This document shows positions 1-5,229 of a stretch of DNA of 5,229 bases, one piece after another. The stretch comes from Hyphomicrobiales bacterium (GTDB lineage Bacteria; Pseudomonadota; Alphaproteobacteria; Rhizobiales; Aestuariivirgaceae), in assembly GCA_023266715.1 (NCBI GenBank), contig JAHFPK010000211.1:1-5229 (forward strand). The letters are read 5' to 3'. A program made the translations under genes and the position numbers. The notes below the pieces were generated by a model that ran no database searches, had not been told where the DNA came from, and was given only the letters and a program-made list of their open reading frames with translations. Positions within the stretch are counted from its first letter, which is position 1, and every line of letters begins with the position of its first letter.

Positions 1-1
1 C

Positions 2-724
2 GACAGCGCCAAGGATGCCGAAGGCTTCTGGTATGGCGATTATTACGGCGTTCTTTCCTTCCAGGTGAACAAGGACATCATCAAGAACGTGCCGGCCGAC
101 TGGGCCGACCTGCAGAAGGACGAGTACAAGAACTCGATCGCCCTCGCCGGTGACCCCCGCGCTTCCAACCAGGCAATCCTCGCCGTCCATGCCTCGGGCA
201 TCGCCGGTGGCAAGGCTCCGGGTGCCGAAGCTGGTGCGGCTGGTCTTGAGTTCTTCAAGGCGCTGAACGCCAAGGGCAATCTCGTTCCCACCATCGGCAA
301 GTCCGCCTCGCTTGCCCAGGGCGCCACGCCGATCATCATCGGCTGGGATTATAATGGTCTAGCCACCCGCGACACCCTTGCCGGCAACCCCGGCGTTGAT
401 GTCGTCGTGCCGAAAACCGGTGTTGTTGCGGGCGTCTATGTGCAGGCCATCAGCGCCTTCGCACCGCATCCCAACGCCGCCAAGCTCTGGATGGAATATG
501 TCTACTCGGATGAGGGCCAGATTGGCTGGCTGAAGGGCTATTGCCACCCCATCCGCTTCAATGACCTCGTCAAGAACGGCAAGGTTCCGGCAGATATTCT
601 GGCAAAACTGCCACCTGCAGAGGCCTATGATGCTGCCCTCTTCCCATCGCTTGATGAACAGGGTGCCGCCAAGGAGGCTATCACCAAGCAATGGGATACC
701 GTTGTTGGTGCCAACGTCAAGTAA
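2..724 (+). CDS. ABC transporter periplasmic solute-binding protein, C-terminal part (5' truncated)
   Basis: This is the last 240 codons of an extracellular solute-binding protein. The frame is open from base 2 to a TAA at 722-724, so the start and any signal peptide lie upstream of the window. An internal GTG at 65 is not a start: the residues before it (FWYGDYYGVLSFQVNKD) read as normal family sequence. The fragment has the alternating alpha/beta pattern of the second lobe of a type II periplasmic binding protein. The segment around HPNAAKLWMEYVYSDEGQ followed by GYCHPIRF is typical of the Fe(III)/polyamine/aminoethylphosphonate-type family (SBP_bac_6/SBP_bac_8-like). The protein should capture a small solute in the periplasm and deliver it to the two permeases encoded just downstream. 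The substrate is not identifiable, because the N-terminal lobe is missing and family resemblance alone does not decide between polyamines, iron and phosphonates. Confidence 0.9.
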   Translation, partial: DSAKDAEGFWYGDYYGVLSFQVNKDIIKNVPADWADLQKDEYKNSIALAGDPRASNQAILAVHASGIAGGKAPGAEAGAAGLEFFKALNAKGNLVPTIGKSASLAQGATPIIIGWDYNGLATRDTLAGNPGVDVVVPKTGVVAGVYVQAISAFAPHPNAAKLWMEYVYSDEGQIGWLKGYCHPIRFNDLVKNGKVPADILAKLPPAEAYDAALFPSLDEQGAAKEAITKQWDTVVGANVK

Positions 725-732
725 CTGAACCG

Positions 733-760
733 GACGCGCCGCAAGCTATTGCGGCGCGTC
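733..760 (+). terminator. Perfect 12-bp hairpin between binding-protein and permease genes (attenuator-like)
   Basis: Arms GACGCGCCGCAA (733-744) and TTGCGGCGCGTC (749-760) are exactly complementary and enclose a 4-nt loop GCTA. The stem begins 8 bases after the TAA of the binding-protein gene and is followed by ATTTCATT, which is only moderately T-rich. It could act as a partial intrinsic terminator or as a 3' stabiliser of the upstream mRNA. In many binding-protein-dependent ABC operons such structures let the periplasmic protein be made in excess over the membrane parts. The role here is inferred; the structure itself is plain in the sequence. Confidence 0.75.
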
Positions 761-778
761 ATTTCATTCCAGCGCATC

Positions 779-1669
779 ATGACCGACCAGGGGAGCCAAA
801 CAAACGCGACCGCGCCGCAGCGCTTTCGCCTGCCATTAAGCTGGCTCGGCGTTGCGCCGTTTTTCATTTTTGCCCTGATGTTTCTGATCCTGCCGACGTT
901 CCGGCTCATCGTCGGCGCGTTCGAGAATCCGGAGGGGCACTTCACGCTTGAGAACATTCAGGCGCTGGCCCAGCCCTCCATCGTCAGCGCCTACGTGATT
1001 TCCCTCAAGGTCAGCATCGCCTCGGCCCTTCTCGGGGCGTTTGCCGGCTTTGCCCTTGCCACGGCCATTGTGCGAGGCGGCCTGCCGGAATGGGTGCGCG
1101 CCTCGACCCTGACATTTTCCGGCGTGTCATCCAACTTTGCCGGCGTGCCGCTCGCCTTCGCATTTCTTGCAACGCTCGGACGGCTTGGCCTGGTGACAGT
1201 TCTGCTAAACAACTGGGTGGGCTTCAATATTTATGCGGTGGGATTCAATCTCCTGTCTTTTTGGGGGCTCACCATCACCTATCTCTATTTCCAGATTCCG
1301 CTGATGGTTCTCATCATCACGCCTGCCCTTGATGGCCTCAAGCGGGAGTGGGGCGAAGCGGCGGCCACGCTGGGGGCCAGCAACTGGCAATACTGGCGCA
1401 TGGTTTTGATCCCCGTGCTCTGGCCAAGTTTCCTCGGCACGGTCATCCTGCTTTTCGCCAACGCCTTTGGGGCCATTGCCACAGCCTATGCGCTTACCGG
1501 TTCGTCGCTCAATATTGTACCCATCCTGCTCTATGCGCAGATTCGCGGCGACGTCCTGCACAATCCAAACCTCGGCTACGCGCTGGCCATGGGCATGATC
1601 TTCATTACCGGGGCCTCGAACCTGGCTTATCTCTGGTTCCGCACCCGTTCCGAGAGGTGGCTGAAATGA
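779..1669 (+). CDS. ABC transporter permease protein, first subunit
   Basis: This is a 296-aa inner-membrane permease of the binding-protein-dependent transport family (BPD_transp_1, PotB/PotH-like). About six hydrophobic segments are visible, near residues 23-48, 70-98, 116-143, 150-182, 208-238 and 268-290. The cytoplasmic EAA loop, which docks on the ATPase, lies at about 193-212 and shows E193-A-A, G199 and the I211-P212 pair. ATG 779 was chosen as start because it follows the hairpin by 18 bases. The in-frame TTG at 749 is the first base triplet of the hairpin's right arm and would be sequestered. No clear Shine-Dalgarno sequence precedes ATG 779, which is unlike the next two genes and may mean weak translation. 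The gene ends in an ATGA overlap with the second permease gene. It should form the membrane channel as a heterodimer with that protein. Confidence 0.92.
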   Translation: MTDQGSQTNATAPQRFRLPLSWLGVAPFFIFALMFLILPTFRLIVGAFENPEGHFTLENIQALAQPSIVSAYVISLKVSIASALLGAFAGFALATAIVRGGLPEWVRASTLTFSGVSSNFAGVPLAFAFLATLGRLGLVTVLLNNWVGFNIYAVGFNLLSFWGLTITYLYFQIPLMVLIITPALDGLKREWGEAAATLGASNWQYWRMVLIPVLWPSFLGTVILLFANAFGAIATAYALTGSSLNIVPILLYAQIRGDVLHNPNLGYALAMGMIFITGASNLAYLWFRTRSERWLK

Positions 1670-2454
1670 GGGGCAAGGCATGGGCCTGGATCACCTTTGC
1701 GCTGGGCTGCACCTATTTCTTTGTGCCGCTGATTGGAACGATCGAATTTTCCATGCGGATGAAGCGTGGCGAATATTCGTTTGAAGCCTACCGTGTGGTG
1801 TTCGGCGATGAACGGTTTCAGGCAACATTTGGTTACTCAATACTGATCGCGGCGCTCACCATCGCCGTAGGCATCCTCATTGTTGTGCCGACCGCCTATT
1901 GGATCCGCTTGCGCCTGCCGAACCTGCGGCCCGTCGTCGAATTCATCACGCTGCTGCCGCTGATCATTCCGGCCATCGTCATCGTCTTCGGTTACTTAAG
2001 GATGTATAATTCATCGTCGTGGATTCCCTTCACCGCCACGCGGCGCGGCACAGATATTCTGCTGATGTTCGGTTATGTCACGTTGGCTCTGCCCTACATG
2101 TACCGGGCGGTCGATACGGGCCTGCGGACCATTGACGTTCAAACGCTCACTGAGGCGGCGCAAATTCTGGGGGCAAAATGGCCAACCATCATTGCCCGCG
2201 TCATCCTGCCCAATGTGCTGATCGCGGTGCTCTCCGGCGCATTCCTGACGTTCGCTATCGTCATCGGCGAATTCACCATGGCGAGCCTTCTCGACCGCCC
2301 GGCCTTCGGCCCTTACCTGCAAAACATCGGAGCCAACCGGGCCTATGAACCGGCGGCGCTTGCGATCATTGCGTTCTTTATTACCTGGGGCTGCATGGCG
2401 GTCATCCAGGTGCTGTCGCGTTATGCGCCAAAATCGGCCAGCCGGCCGAACTGA
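1666..2454 (+). CDS. ABC transporter permease protein, second subunit
   Basis: This is a 262-aa inner-membrane permease (BPD_transp_1, PotC/PotI-like). Hydrophobic segments lie near residues 5-28, 57-80, 94-114, 130-148, 184-209 and 230-252. The EAA loop is clear at 163-182 (E163-A-A, G169, I180-L-P182). The motif GEFTMASLL at about 201-209 is characteristic of this subfamily. The start codon ATG 1666 overlaps the TGA of the preceding permease gene (ATGA, 4 bases) and has GAGG at 1654-1657 with 8 bases spacing, so the two are probably translationally coupled. The open frame extends further upstream, but that part is out of frame with the first permease and is not coding. With the first permease it should make the heterodimeric channel of the importer. 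Confidence 0.93.
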   Translation: MRGKAWAWITFALGCTYFFVPLIGTIEFSMRMKRGEYSFEAYRVVFGDERFQATFGYSILIAALTIAVGILIVVPTAYWIRLRLPNLRPVVEFITLLPLIIPAIVIVFGYLRMYNSSSWIPFTATRRGTDILLMFGYVTLALPYMYRAVDTGLRTIDVQTLTEAAQILGAKWPTIIARVILPNVLIAVLSGAFLTFAIVIGEFTMASLLDRPAFGPYLQNIGANRAYEPAALAIIAFFITWGCMAVIQVLSRYAPKSASRPN

Positions 2455-2457
2455 AAA

Positions 2458-2460
2458 GAG
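2458..2460 (+). promoter_or_regulatory. Ribosome binding site of the ATPase gene, deciding ATG over GTG
   Basis: The purine-rich AAAAGAG (2454-2460) ends 8 bases before ATG 2469. The in-frame GTG at 2460 overlaps this site and has nothing comparable before it, so ATG 2469 is preferred. Confidence 0.55.
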
Positions 2461-2468
2461 TGGACACC

Positions 2469-3545
2469 ATGGGCGAAACTTTTCTTTCCATCGAAAATGT
2501 CACCAAGAGTTTTGCACAAACCACGGTGGTCCGCAATGTCGACATCGCCATCGACAAGGGCGAATTCGTCTCGTTCCTCGGCCCATCGGGTTGCGGCAAG
2601 ACAACGACACTGCGCATGGTTGCCGGTTTCGAAAACCCGACGGCAGGCCGCATCGTGATTGACGGCAAGGATGTGACGGACCTCAAGCCGAACCAGCGCA
2701 ATATCGGCATGGTGTTCCAGTCCTACGCACTGTTCCCGAACATGACGGTGGCGCAGAACATCGCATTCGGCCTGAAAGTGGCAGGAGCATCAAGTGCTGA
2801 CATCGCCGCCCGCGTCAAGGAAATGCTCGGCATCATCAAGCTGCCGGACCATGGCGGGCGCTATCCGTTCCAGCTTTCCGGCGGCCAGCAACAGCGCGTT
2901 GCATTGGCCCGTGCCCTGGCTGTCAAACCAAGCGTTCTGCTGCTCGATGAACCCCTGTCGGCGCTTGATGCCAAGATCCGCATTTCACTCCGTGCCGAAA
3001 TCCGCGCGATCCAGCGCGAACTTGGCATCACCACGATCTATGTGACCCACGACCAGGAAGAAGCTCTCTCCATGTCGGACCGGATCGTGGTCATGAACGA
3101 AGGCCGGGTTGAACAGATCGGAACACCTGTCGAGATCTACAACCAGCCACGCACTCGCTTCGTCGCGTCCTTCGTCGGTACACTGACGATACTTGCGGCA
3201 AAGGCCGTTGATGCAGCGAAGGGCACAATGTCACTCGATGGCCAAAAGATTCGCGCCGGCAAGCCGTTTCCCGCCAGTGCTAGCAAAAATATCTCTGTCG
3301 CACTTCGGCCCGAAGCCATTGCCCTGGGCAAAGGCGATGACAATGCCAACCGCCTGACGGTAAAAGTGGTCAACGTGAATTTCCTTGGATCAATCGTGCG
3401 GGTCAAGGTGCGCAGCGGTGCCCAAGACATTTCTCTCGACATGTTCAACCAGTCCACCACCGCGCCGCCAAAGGTTGGCGAGCAGGTTACGGTCAATTTC
3501 AACCCTGATGATCTTGTCGTGCTGGACGGCCAGCCTCAAGCCTGA
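2469..3545 (+). CDS. ABC transporter ATP-binding protein with TOBE domain
   Basis: This is a 358-aa cytoplasmic ATPase of the CUT1/polyamine/iron class (PotA/UgpC/MalK-like) that powers import through the two permeases encoded before it. All nucleotide-binding motifs are intact: Walker A GPSGCGKTT at 38-46, Q-loop glutamine Q84, signature LSGGQ at 136-140, Walker B VLLLDE at 156-161 with catalytic E161, D-loop SALD, and switch histidine H194. The C-terminal third contains a TOBE_2-type domain from about residue 276 (VALRPEAI) to about 355. Length is normal for the family. It begins 14 bases after the second permease stop, so it belongs to the same transcript. An alternative start at GTG 2460 would add three residues. 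The stretch FVGTLTILAA after the nucleotide-binding domain does not by itself reveal the substrate. Confidence 0.96.
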   Translation: MGETFLSIENVTKSFAQTTVVRNVDIAIDKGEFVSFLGPSGCGKTTTLRMVAGFENPTAGRIVIDGKDVTDLKPNQRNIGMVFQSYALFPNMTVAQNIAFGLKVAGASSADIAARVKEMLGIIKLPDHGGRYPFQLSGGQQQRVALARALAVKPSVLLLDEPLSALDAKIRISLRAEIRAIQRELGITTIYVTHDQEEALSMSDRIVVMNEGRVEQIGTPVEIYNQPRTRFVASFVGTLTILAAKAVDAAKGTMSLDGQKIRAGKPFPASASKNISVALRPEAIALGKGDDNANRLTVKVVNVNFLGSIVRVKVRSGAQDISLDMFNQSTTAPPKVGEQVTVNFNPDDLVVLDGQPQA

Positions 3546-3574
3546 CTGCTATTGATTAAATCAGGCACCACAGA

Positions 3575-3700
3575 GCCCTCATCCGCCCGTTGGGCACCTT
3601 CTCCCATGCGTGCCGCACGGGAGAAGGCGATAATCTCAAAAGGTTTTGCCTTCGCCCGTCCGAAGGATGGGAGAAGGTGCCCGACAGGGCGGATGAGGGC
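3575..3700. repeat. RIME-like intergenic palindromic element
   Basis: This is a 126-bp nested imperfect palindrome. The outer arms are 3575-3588 with 3687-3700 (14 bp, GCCCTCATCCGCCC) and 3592-3607 with 3667-3682 (16 bp, GGGCACCTTCTCCCAT). They are separated by a small internal loop (GTT versus GACA). An inner hairpin pairs 3617-3628 with 3648-3659 (11 of 12 positions) around a 19-nt loop. The word GGGAGAAGG or its complement appears three times. The arm sequences resemble the palindromic mosaic elements (RIME type) scattered between genes of Rhizobiaceae and relatives; this is recognition from memory, not a search. The element lies between convergent genes, so its transcript could fold into a long hairpin that ends or protects both mRNAs. 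The right arm is followed by CTCTTCTTTC, which is T-rich for + strand transcription. Confidence 0.8.
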
Positions 3701-3729
3701 CTCTTCTTTCGATCAAAAACAAAAATGCA

Positions 3730-4356
3730 CTAGCGTTGTGTTGTGCGGCTATCCGGGTCATCCGGCAATCGCGCGGGATCGCCTTCGGGGAGCACGTCAC
3801 AGGCCCATTCCGAGCGCTTCCAACCTGGCACCGGTGTTGCAACCGCAGCATGGGGCACAAAACTTGAGCGCTCGACCAGCTGCATCTTGTGAATATAGCG
3901 CGGGCAATTGGGAAATATCTGCCGCACTTCAACCTTCACCACAAACTGCGCTTCCGGGTAAGCTGGCTCAACGGAATTGACGGGTTCAATCCGGGCAGTT
4001 CCATTGAGCCGCATGCGCTTTCCCTTTTCGAAATCAATAAACAGCATGCCGACTTCCGGATTCTCGAGCGTGTTGCCCATGGAAAGATACATGCCGTTGC
4101 CATCATAGTTCGGGAAAACCAGTGTTTGCGGATCGAGAACACGCACAAAGCCGGGATCACCACCCTTGTAGGAGCAGTTGGGCCGGCCTTCCTTGTCGGC
4201 CGTTGCCAGAAAAAACATGTCCAGGCGTTCGATGAAGGCGCGATCATCGGGCATTATGTGTTTGTGGAACAGGCGCTCCTCGATCCGGTCGGCGAGGCGC
4301 TCGGTATCAAACTCGCGCTGCAGCTTGCGGTGGCTCTCGCCATAGAGCTTTGACAT
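3730..4356 (-). CDS. Pyridoxamine 5'-phosphate oxidase superfamily flavin-binding protein
   Basis: This is a 208-aa predicted cytoplasmic FMN-binding split-barrel protein (PNPOx-like, PF01243 type; general class COG3576). After a charged helical N-terminus (residues 1-34), the barrel begins at about 35 with PDDRAFIERLDMFFLATAD. It continues through G57-RPNCSYKGG, VFPNYDGNGMYLSMGNTLENP (81-100), the VGMLFIDFEKGKRMRLNG strand pair (102-119) and a basic C-terminal part. The N-rich turn with GN and the RMRLNG strand are hallmark positions of this family. Members are usually described as general stress or flavin-nucleotide-binding proteins; true PNP oxidase activity for vitamin B6 synthesis is not implied. 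The start at 4356 is set by GGAG 7 bases upstream; a longer frame to 4383 lacks such a site. It is convergent with the ABC operon and divergent from the GYD gene. The precise reaction is unknown. Confidence 0.9.
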   Translation of the reverse strand: MSKLYGESHRKLQREFDTERLADRIEERLFHKHIMPDDRAFIERLDMFFLATADKEGRPNCSYKGGDPGFVRVLDPQTLVFPNYDGNGMYLSMGNTLENPEVGMLFIDFEKGKRMRLNGTARIEPVNSVEPAYPEAQFVVKVEVRQIFPNCPRYIHKMQLVERSSFVPHAAVATPVPGWKRSEWACDVLPEGDPARLPDDPDSRTTQR

Positions 4357-4363
4357 GGCATTT

Positions 4364-4367
4364 CTCC
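4364..4367 (-). promoter_or_regulatory. Ribosome binding site of the PNPOx-like gene
   Basis: GGAG on the minus strand lies 7 bases before ATG 4356. It selects this start over the ATG at 4383, which would add nine residues (MKSSSRRNA) and place this site inside the coding region. Confidence 0.7.
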
Positions 4368-4389
4368 GTGAACTCGATTTCAAAGCGAT

Positions 4390-4417
4390 ATGGTAGCAAA
4401 CTCCGCCTTCCCGGCAA
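4390..4417 (-). promoter_or_regulatory. Weak candidate promoter for the PNPOx-like gene
   Basis: On the minus strand, TTGCCG (4412-4417) and TACCAT (4390-4395) are separated by 16 bases. Each matches 4 of 6 positions of the sigma-70 type consensus. The spacing to ATG 4356 would leave a short leader of roughly 27 bases. Matches of this quality occur by chance, so this is only a suggestion. Confidence 0.22.
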
Positions 4418-4569
4418 GCAACGTGGACACGTCACCAGCTTTGGCGCATGATAACAGGCATGTCCGGGGACCGGTTTTGCCGGAAATGTTAATCCCGGCC
4501 CCTGCAAACCGCCCATCGGGTGGGTGTCGGTTGATCCGGCACACTTTTGCCGTCGGCGGAATGAAGGCG

Positions 4570-4576
4570 AAGGAGG
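4570..4576 (+). promoter_or_regulatory. Strong ribosome binding site of the GYD gene
   Basis: AAGGAGG lies 7 bases before ATG 4584, an almost ideal Shine-Dalgarno arrangement. It rules out the longer reading from the in-frame GTG at 4524, whose extra 20 residues do not look like family sequence. Confidence 0.85.
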
Positions 4577-4583
4577 ACGTCCG

Positions 4584-4916
4584 ATGCCATTTTACCTGAC
4601 CCGATTCAGTTACACGCCAGCAACATGGGCCAAGCTCATCAAGAACCCCGAGGACCGCCGCGCGGCCGCCAAGCAATACATCGAAGCGGCCGGCGGAAAG
4701 TCGCATGGTTTCTGGTATGCCTTCGGCGACTACGACGGATACTGCCTGTGGGAGGCTCCGGATAACGTCTCGATGGCAGCCACAGCGCTGGCGATCGGCG
4801 CCGGCGGAGCGTTGAGCTCCTTGCAGACGACTGTCTTGCTGACCGTTGATGAGACACTTGCTGCCATGAAAAAGGCCTCGTCGATTAAGTACCGGCCACC
4901 GGGAGAAAAAGGCTAG
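4584..4916 (+). CDS. GYD domain-containing protein
   Basis: This is a 110-aa small cytoplasmic protein of the GYD family (PF08734), about the usual length for a single-domain member. It begins MPFYLTRFSYTPATWAKL, the typical first strand and helix. The name-giving region lies at 43-57 (FWYAFGDYDGYCLWE), with G48-D-Y-D51-G-Y at its core. This is followed by the D60-N-V-S-M-A-A-TALAIGAGGALSS helix-turn (60-79) and the last strand (about 80-88, LQTTVLLTV). The fold is a ferredoxin-like alpha/beta domain expected to dimerise; no biochemical role is established for the family. It is transcribed away from the PNPOx-like gene and lies 205 bases before the nitrilase-like gene on the same strand, which suggests but does not prove co-transcription. 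Confidence 0.9.
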   Translation: MPFYLTRFSYTPATWAKLIKNPEDRRAAAKQYIEAAGGKSHGFWYAFGDYDGYCLWEAPDNVSMAATALAIGAGGALSSLQTTVLLTVDETLAAMKKASSIKYRPPGEKG

Positions 4917-4934
4917 GAGCGCTCTTCGCTCGAA

Positions 4935-4963
4935 TTGACCTATCCTTGAACTTCTCATGCTAA
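4935..4963 (+). promoter_or_regulatory. Very weak candidate promoter upstream of the nitrilase-like gene
   Basis: TTGACC (4935-4940) matches 5 of 6 positions of the -35 consensus, but the hexamer 17 bases downstream (TGCTAA, 4958-4963) is a poor -10. The 205-base gap before the next gene makes a separate promoter plausible. The element itself is not convincing. Confidence 0.18.
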
Positions 4964-5109
4964 CCGGCGCCGCCGAACGCCAAGTTCAGCAAGATTTTCA
5001 GAAACTGATTCCATGCGTTTCGAGTCAAACTCATATCTCCGGGAGAGCCCACCATGGGCGCCTCGCTATTGACGGTCGCCCGCTGGCAGCGCACCCTCGC
5101 CCCGGTCTC

Positions 5110-5113
5110 GGAG
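5110..5113 (+). promoter_or_regulatory. Ribosome binding site of the nitrilase-like gene
   Basis: GGAG is placed 8 bases before ATG 5122. It supports that start, and the protein pattern begins immediately there as expected for the family. Confidence 0.65.
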
Positions 5114-5121
5114 CTCCGATC

Positions 5122-5229
5122 ATGGAAGTCAAAGCCGCAATCTGCCAACGGCCGCCCGTGCTGCTAGACAAGAAAGCGTCGATCGCTGCGGCGCTGGCCA
5201 TGGTCGCGGAAGCAGCCGGCCAGGGCGCC
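5122..5229 (+). CDS. Carbon-nitrogen hydrolase (nitrilase superfamily), N-terminal fragment
   Basis: Only the first 36 codons are in the window; the frame is open at the right edge. The sequence MEVKAAICQRPPVLLD, then a helix ending E30-A-A-GQGA, matches the first strand and helix of the CN_hydrolase fold (PF00795). In this family the N-terminus commonly reads as a hydrophobic strand, Q-x-x-P-V, a conserved Asp (D16 here), and an E-A-A-x-x-G-A helix end. The catalytic Glu of the Glu-Lys-Cys triad would follow within about ten residues, just beyond the window. Enzymes of this superfamily hydrolyse nitriles, amides or carbamoyl groups; which one applies cannot be told from this fragment. It has its own ribosome binding site and follows the GYD gene on the same strand. 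Confidence 0.8.
   Translation, partial: MEVKAAICQRPPVLLDKKASIAAALAMVAEAAGQGA

Noticed and set aside
1348..1665. Upstream extension of the second permease frame
   Set aside because: It overlaps the first permease in another frame. Family-like sequence begins only at ATG 1666, which also has a ribosome binding site.
1205..1681. 158-codon open frame on the minus strand opposite the first permease gene
   Set aside because: It lies wholly antisense to a well-supported membrane protein gene. Its translation is rich in charged residues with no recognisable family pattern, as expected for the shadow of a GC-rich gene.
3553..3563. Small palindrome TGATT-A-AATCA after the ATPase stop codon
   Set aside because: Five AT-rich base pairs with a one-base centre cannot form a hairpin and are likely chance; the large palindrome just downstream is the better terminator candidate.
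3552..3980. 142-codon open frame on the plus strand crossing the palindromic element
   Set aside because: It spans the repeat and runs into the opposite-strand gene; the composition is that of a translated palindrome and antisense DNA.
3889..4353. 154-codon open frame on the plus strand across the PNPOx-like gene
   Set aside because: It is antisense to a gene with clear family motifs and a good ribosome binding site; the plus-strand product matches nothing recognisable.
4960..5148. 62-codon minus-strand frame in the gap before the nitrilase-like gene
   Set aside because: No family resemblance and no convincing ribosome binding site were seen; it overlaps the start of the plus-strand gene.
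1..5229. Search by eye for CRISPR repeats, tRNA or rRNA genes, insertion sequences, toxin-antitoxin or phage genes
   Set aside because: None of the expected repeat, cloverleaf, transposase or phage signatures was seen; apart from the RIME-like element the window carries standard transport and enzyme genes.

Overview
This window looks like a stretch of chromosome or large replicon from an alphaproteobacterium of the order Hyphomicrobiales (Rhizobiales). Three things suggest this: GC-rich codon use, the style of the transporter operon, and a palindromic intergenic element of the kind known from rhizobia and relatives (RIME-like, with CCTCATCCGCCC and GGGCACCTTCTCCC arms). The genus cannot be fixed from the sequence alone.

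Bases 2-3545 hold the 3' part of an ABC import operon on the + strand. It contains the C-terminal 240 residues of a periplasmic solute-binding protein, two inner-membrane permeases (296 and 262 aa) and an ATPase with a TOBE domain (358 aa). The gene order and proteins match the polyamine / ferric iron / aminoethylphosphonate class of importers (PotABCD-like, MalK-type ATPase). The substrate cannot be read from the sequence. A perfect 12-bp hairpin sits between the binding-protein gene and the first permease gene. It probably lowers expression of the membrane components relative to the binding protein. The permease genes overlap by an ATGA junction and the ATPase follows after 14 bases, so the last three genes are tightly coupled.

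Bases 3546-3729 separate the operon from a convergent gene. Most of this stretch is a 126-bp nested imperfect palindrome that may also end transcription. Bases 3730-4356 (- strand) encode a flavin-binding split-barrel protein of the pyridoxamine 5'-phosphate oxidase superfamily. A 227-bp intergenic region then leads to a divergent small GYD-domain protein (4584-4916, +).

After another 205 bp, the first 36 codons of a carbon-nitrogen hydrolase (nitrilase superfamily) start at 5122 and run off the window.

No insertion sequence, phage gene, tRNA, rRNA or CRISPR array was seen. The gene content is ordinary housekeeping or catabolic content and I see no evidence of a new biological system. The points most worth checking are the intra-operon hairpin, the mosaic palindrome, the unknown substrate of the transporter, and the GYD/nitrilase neighbourhood.
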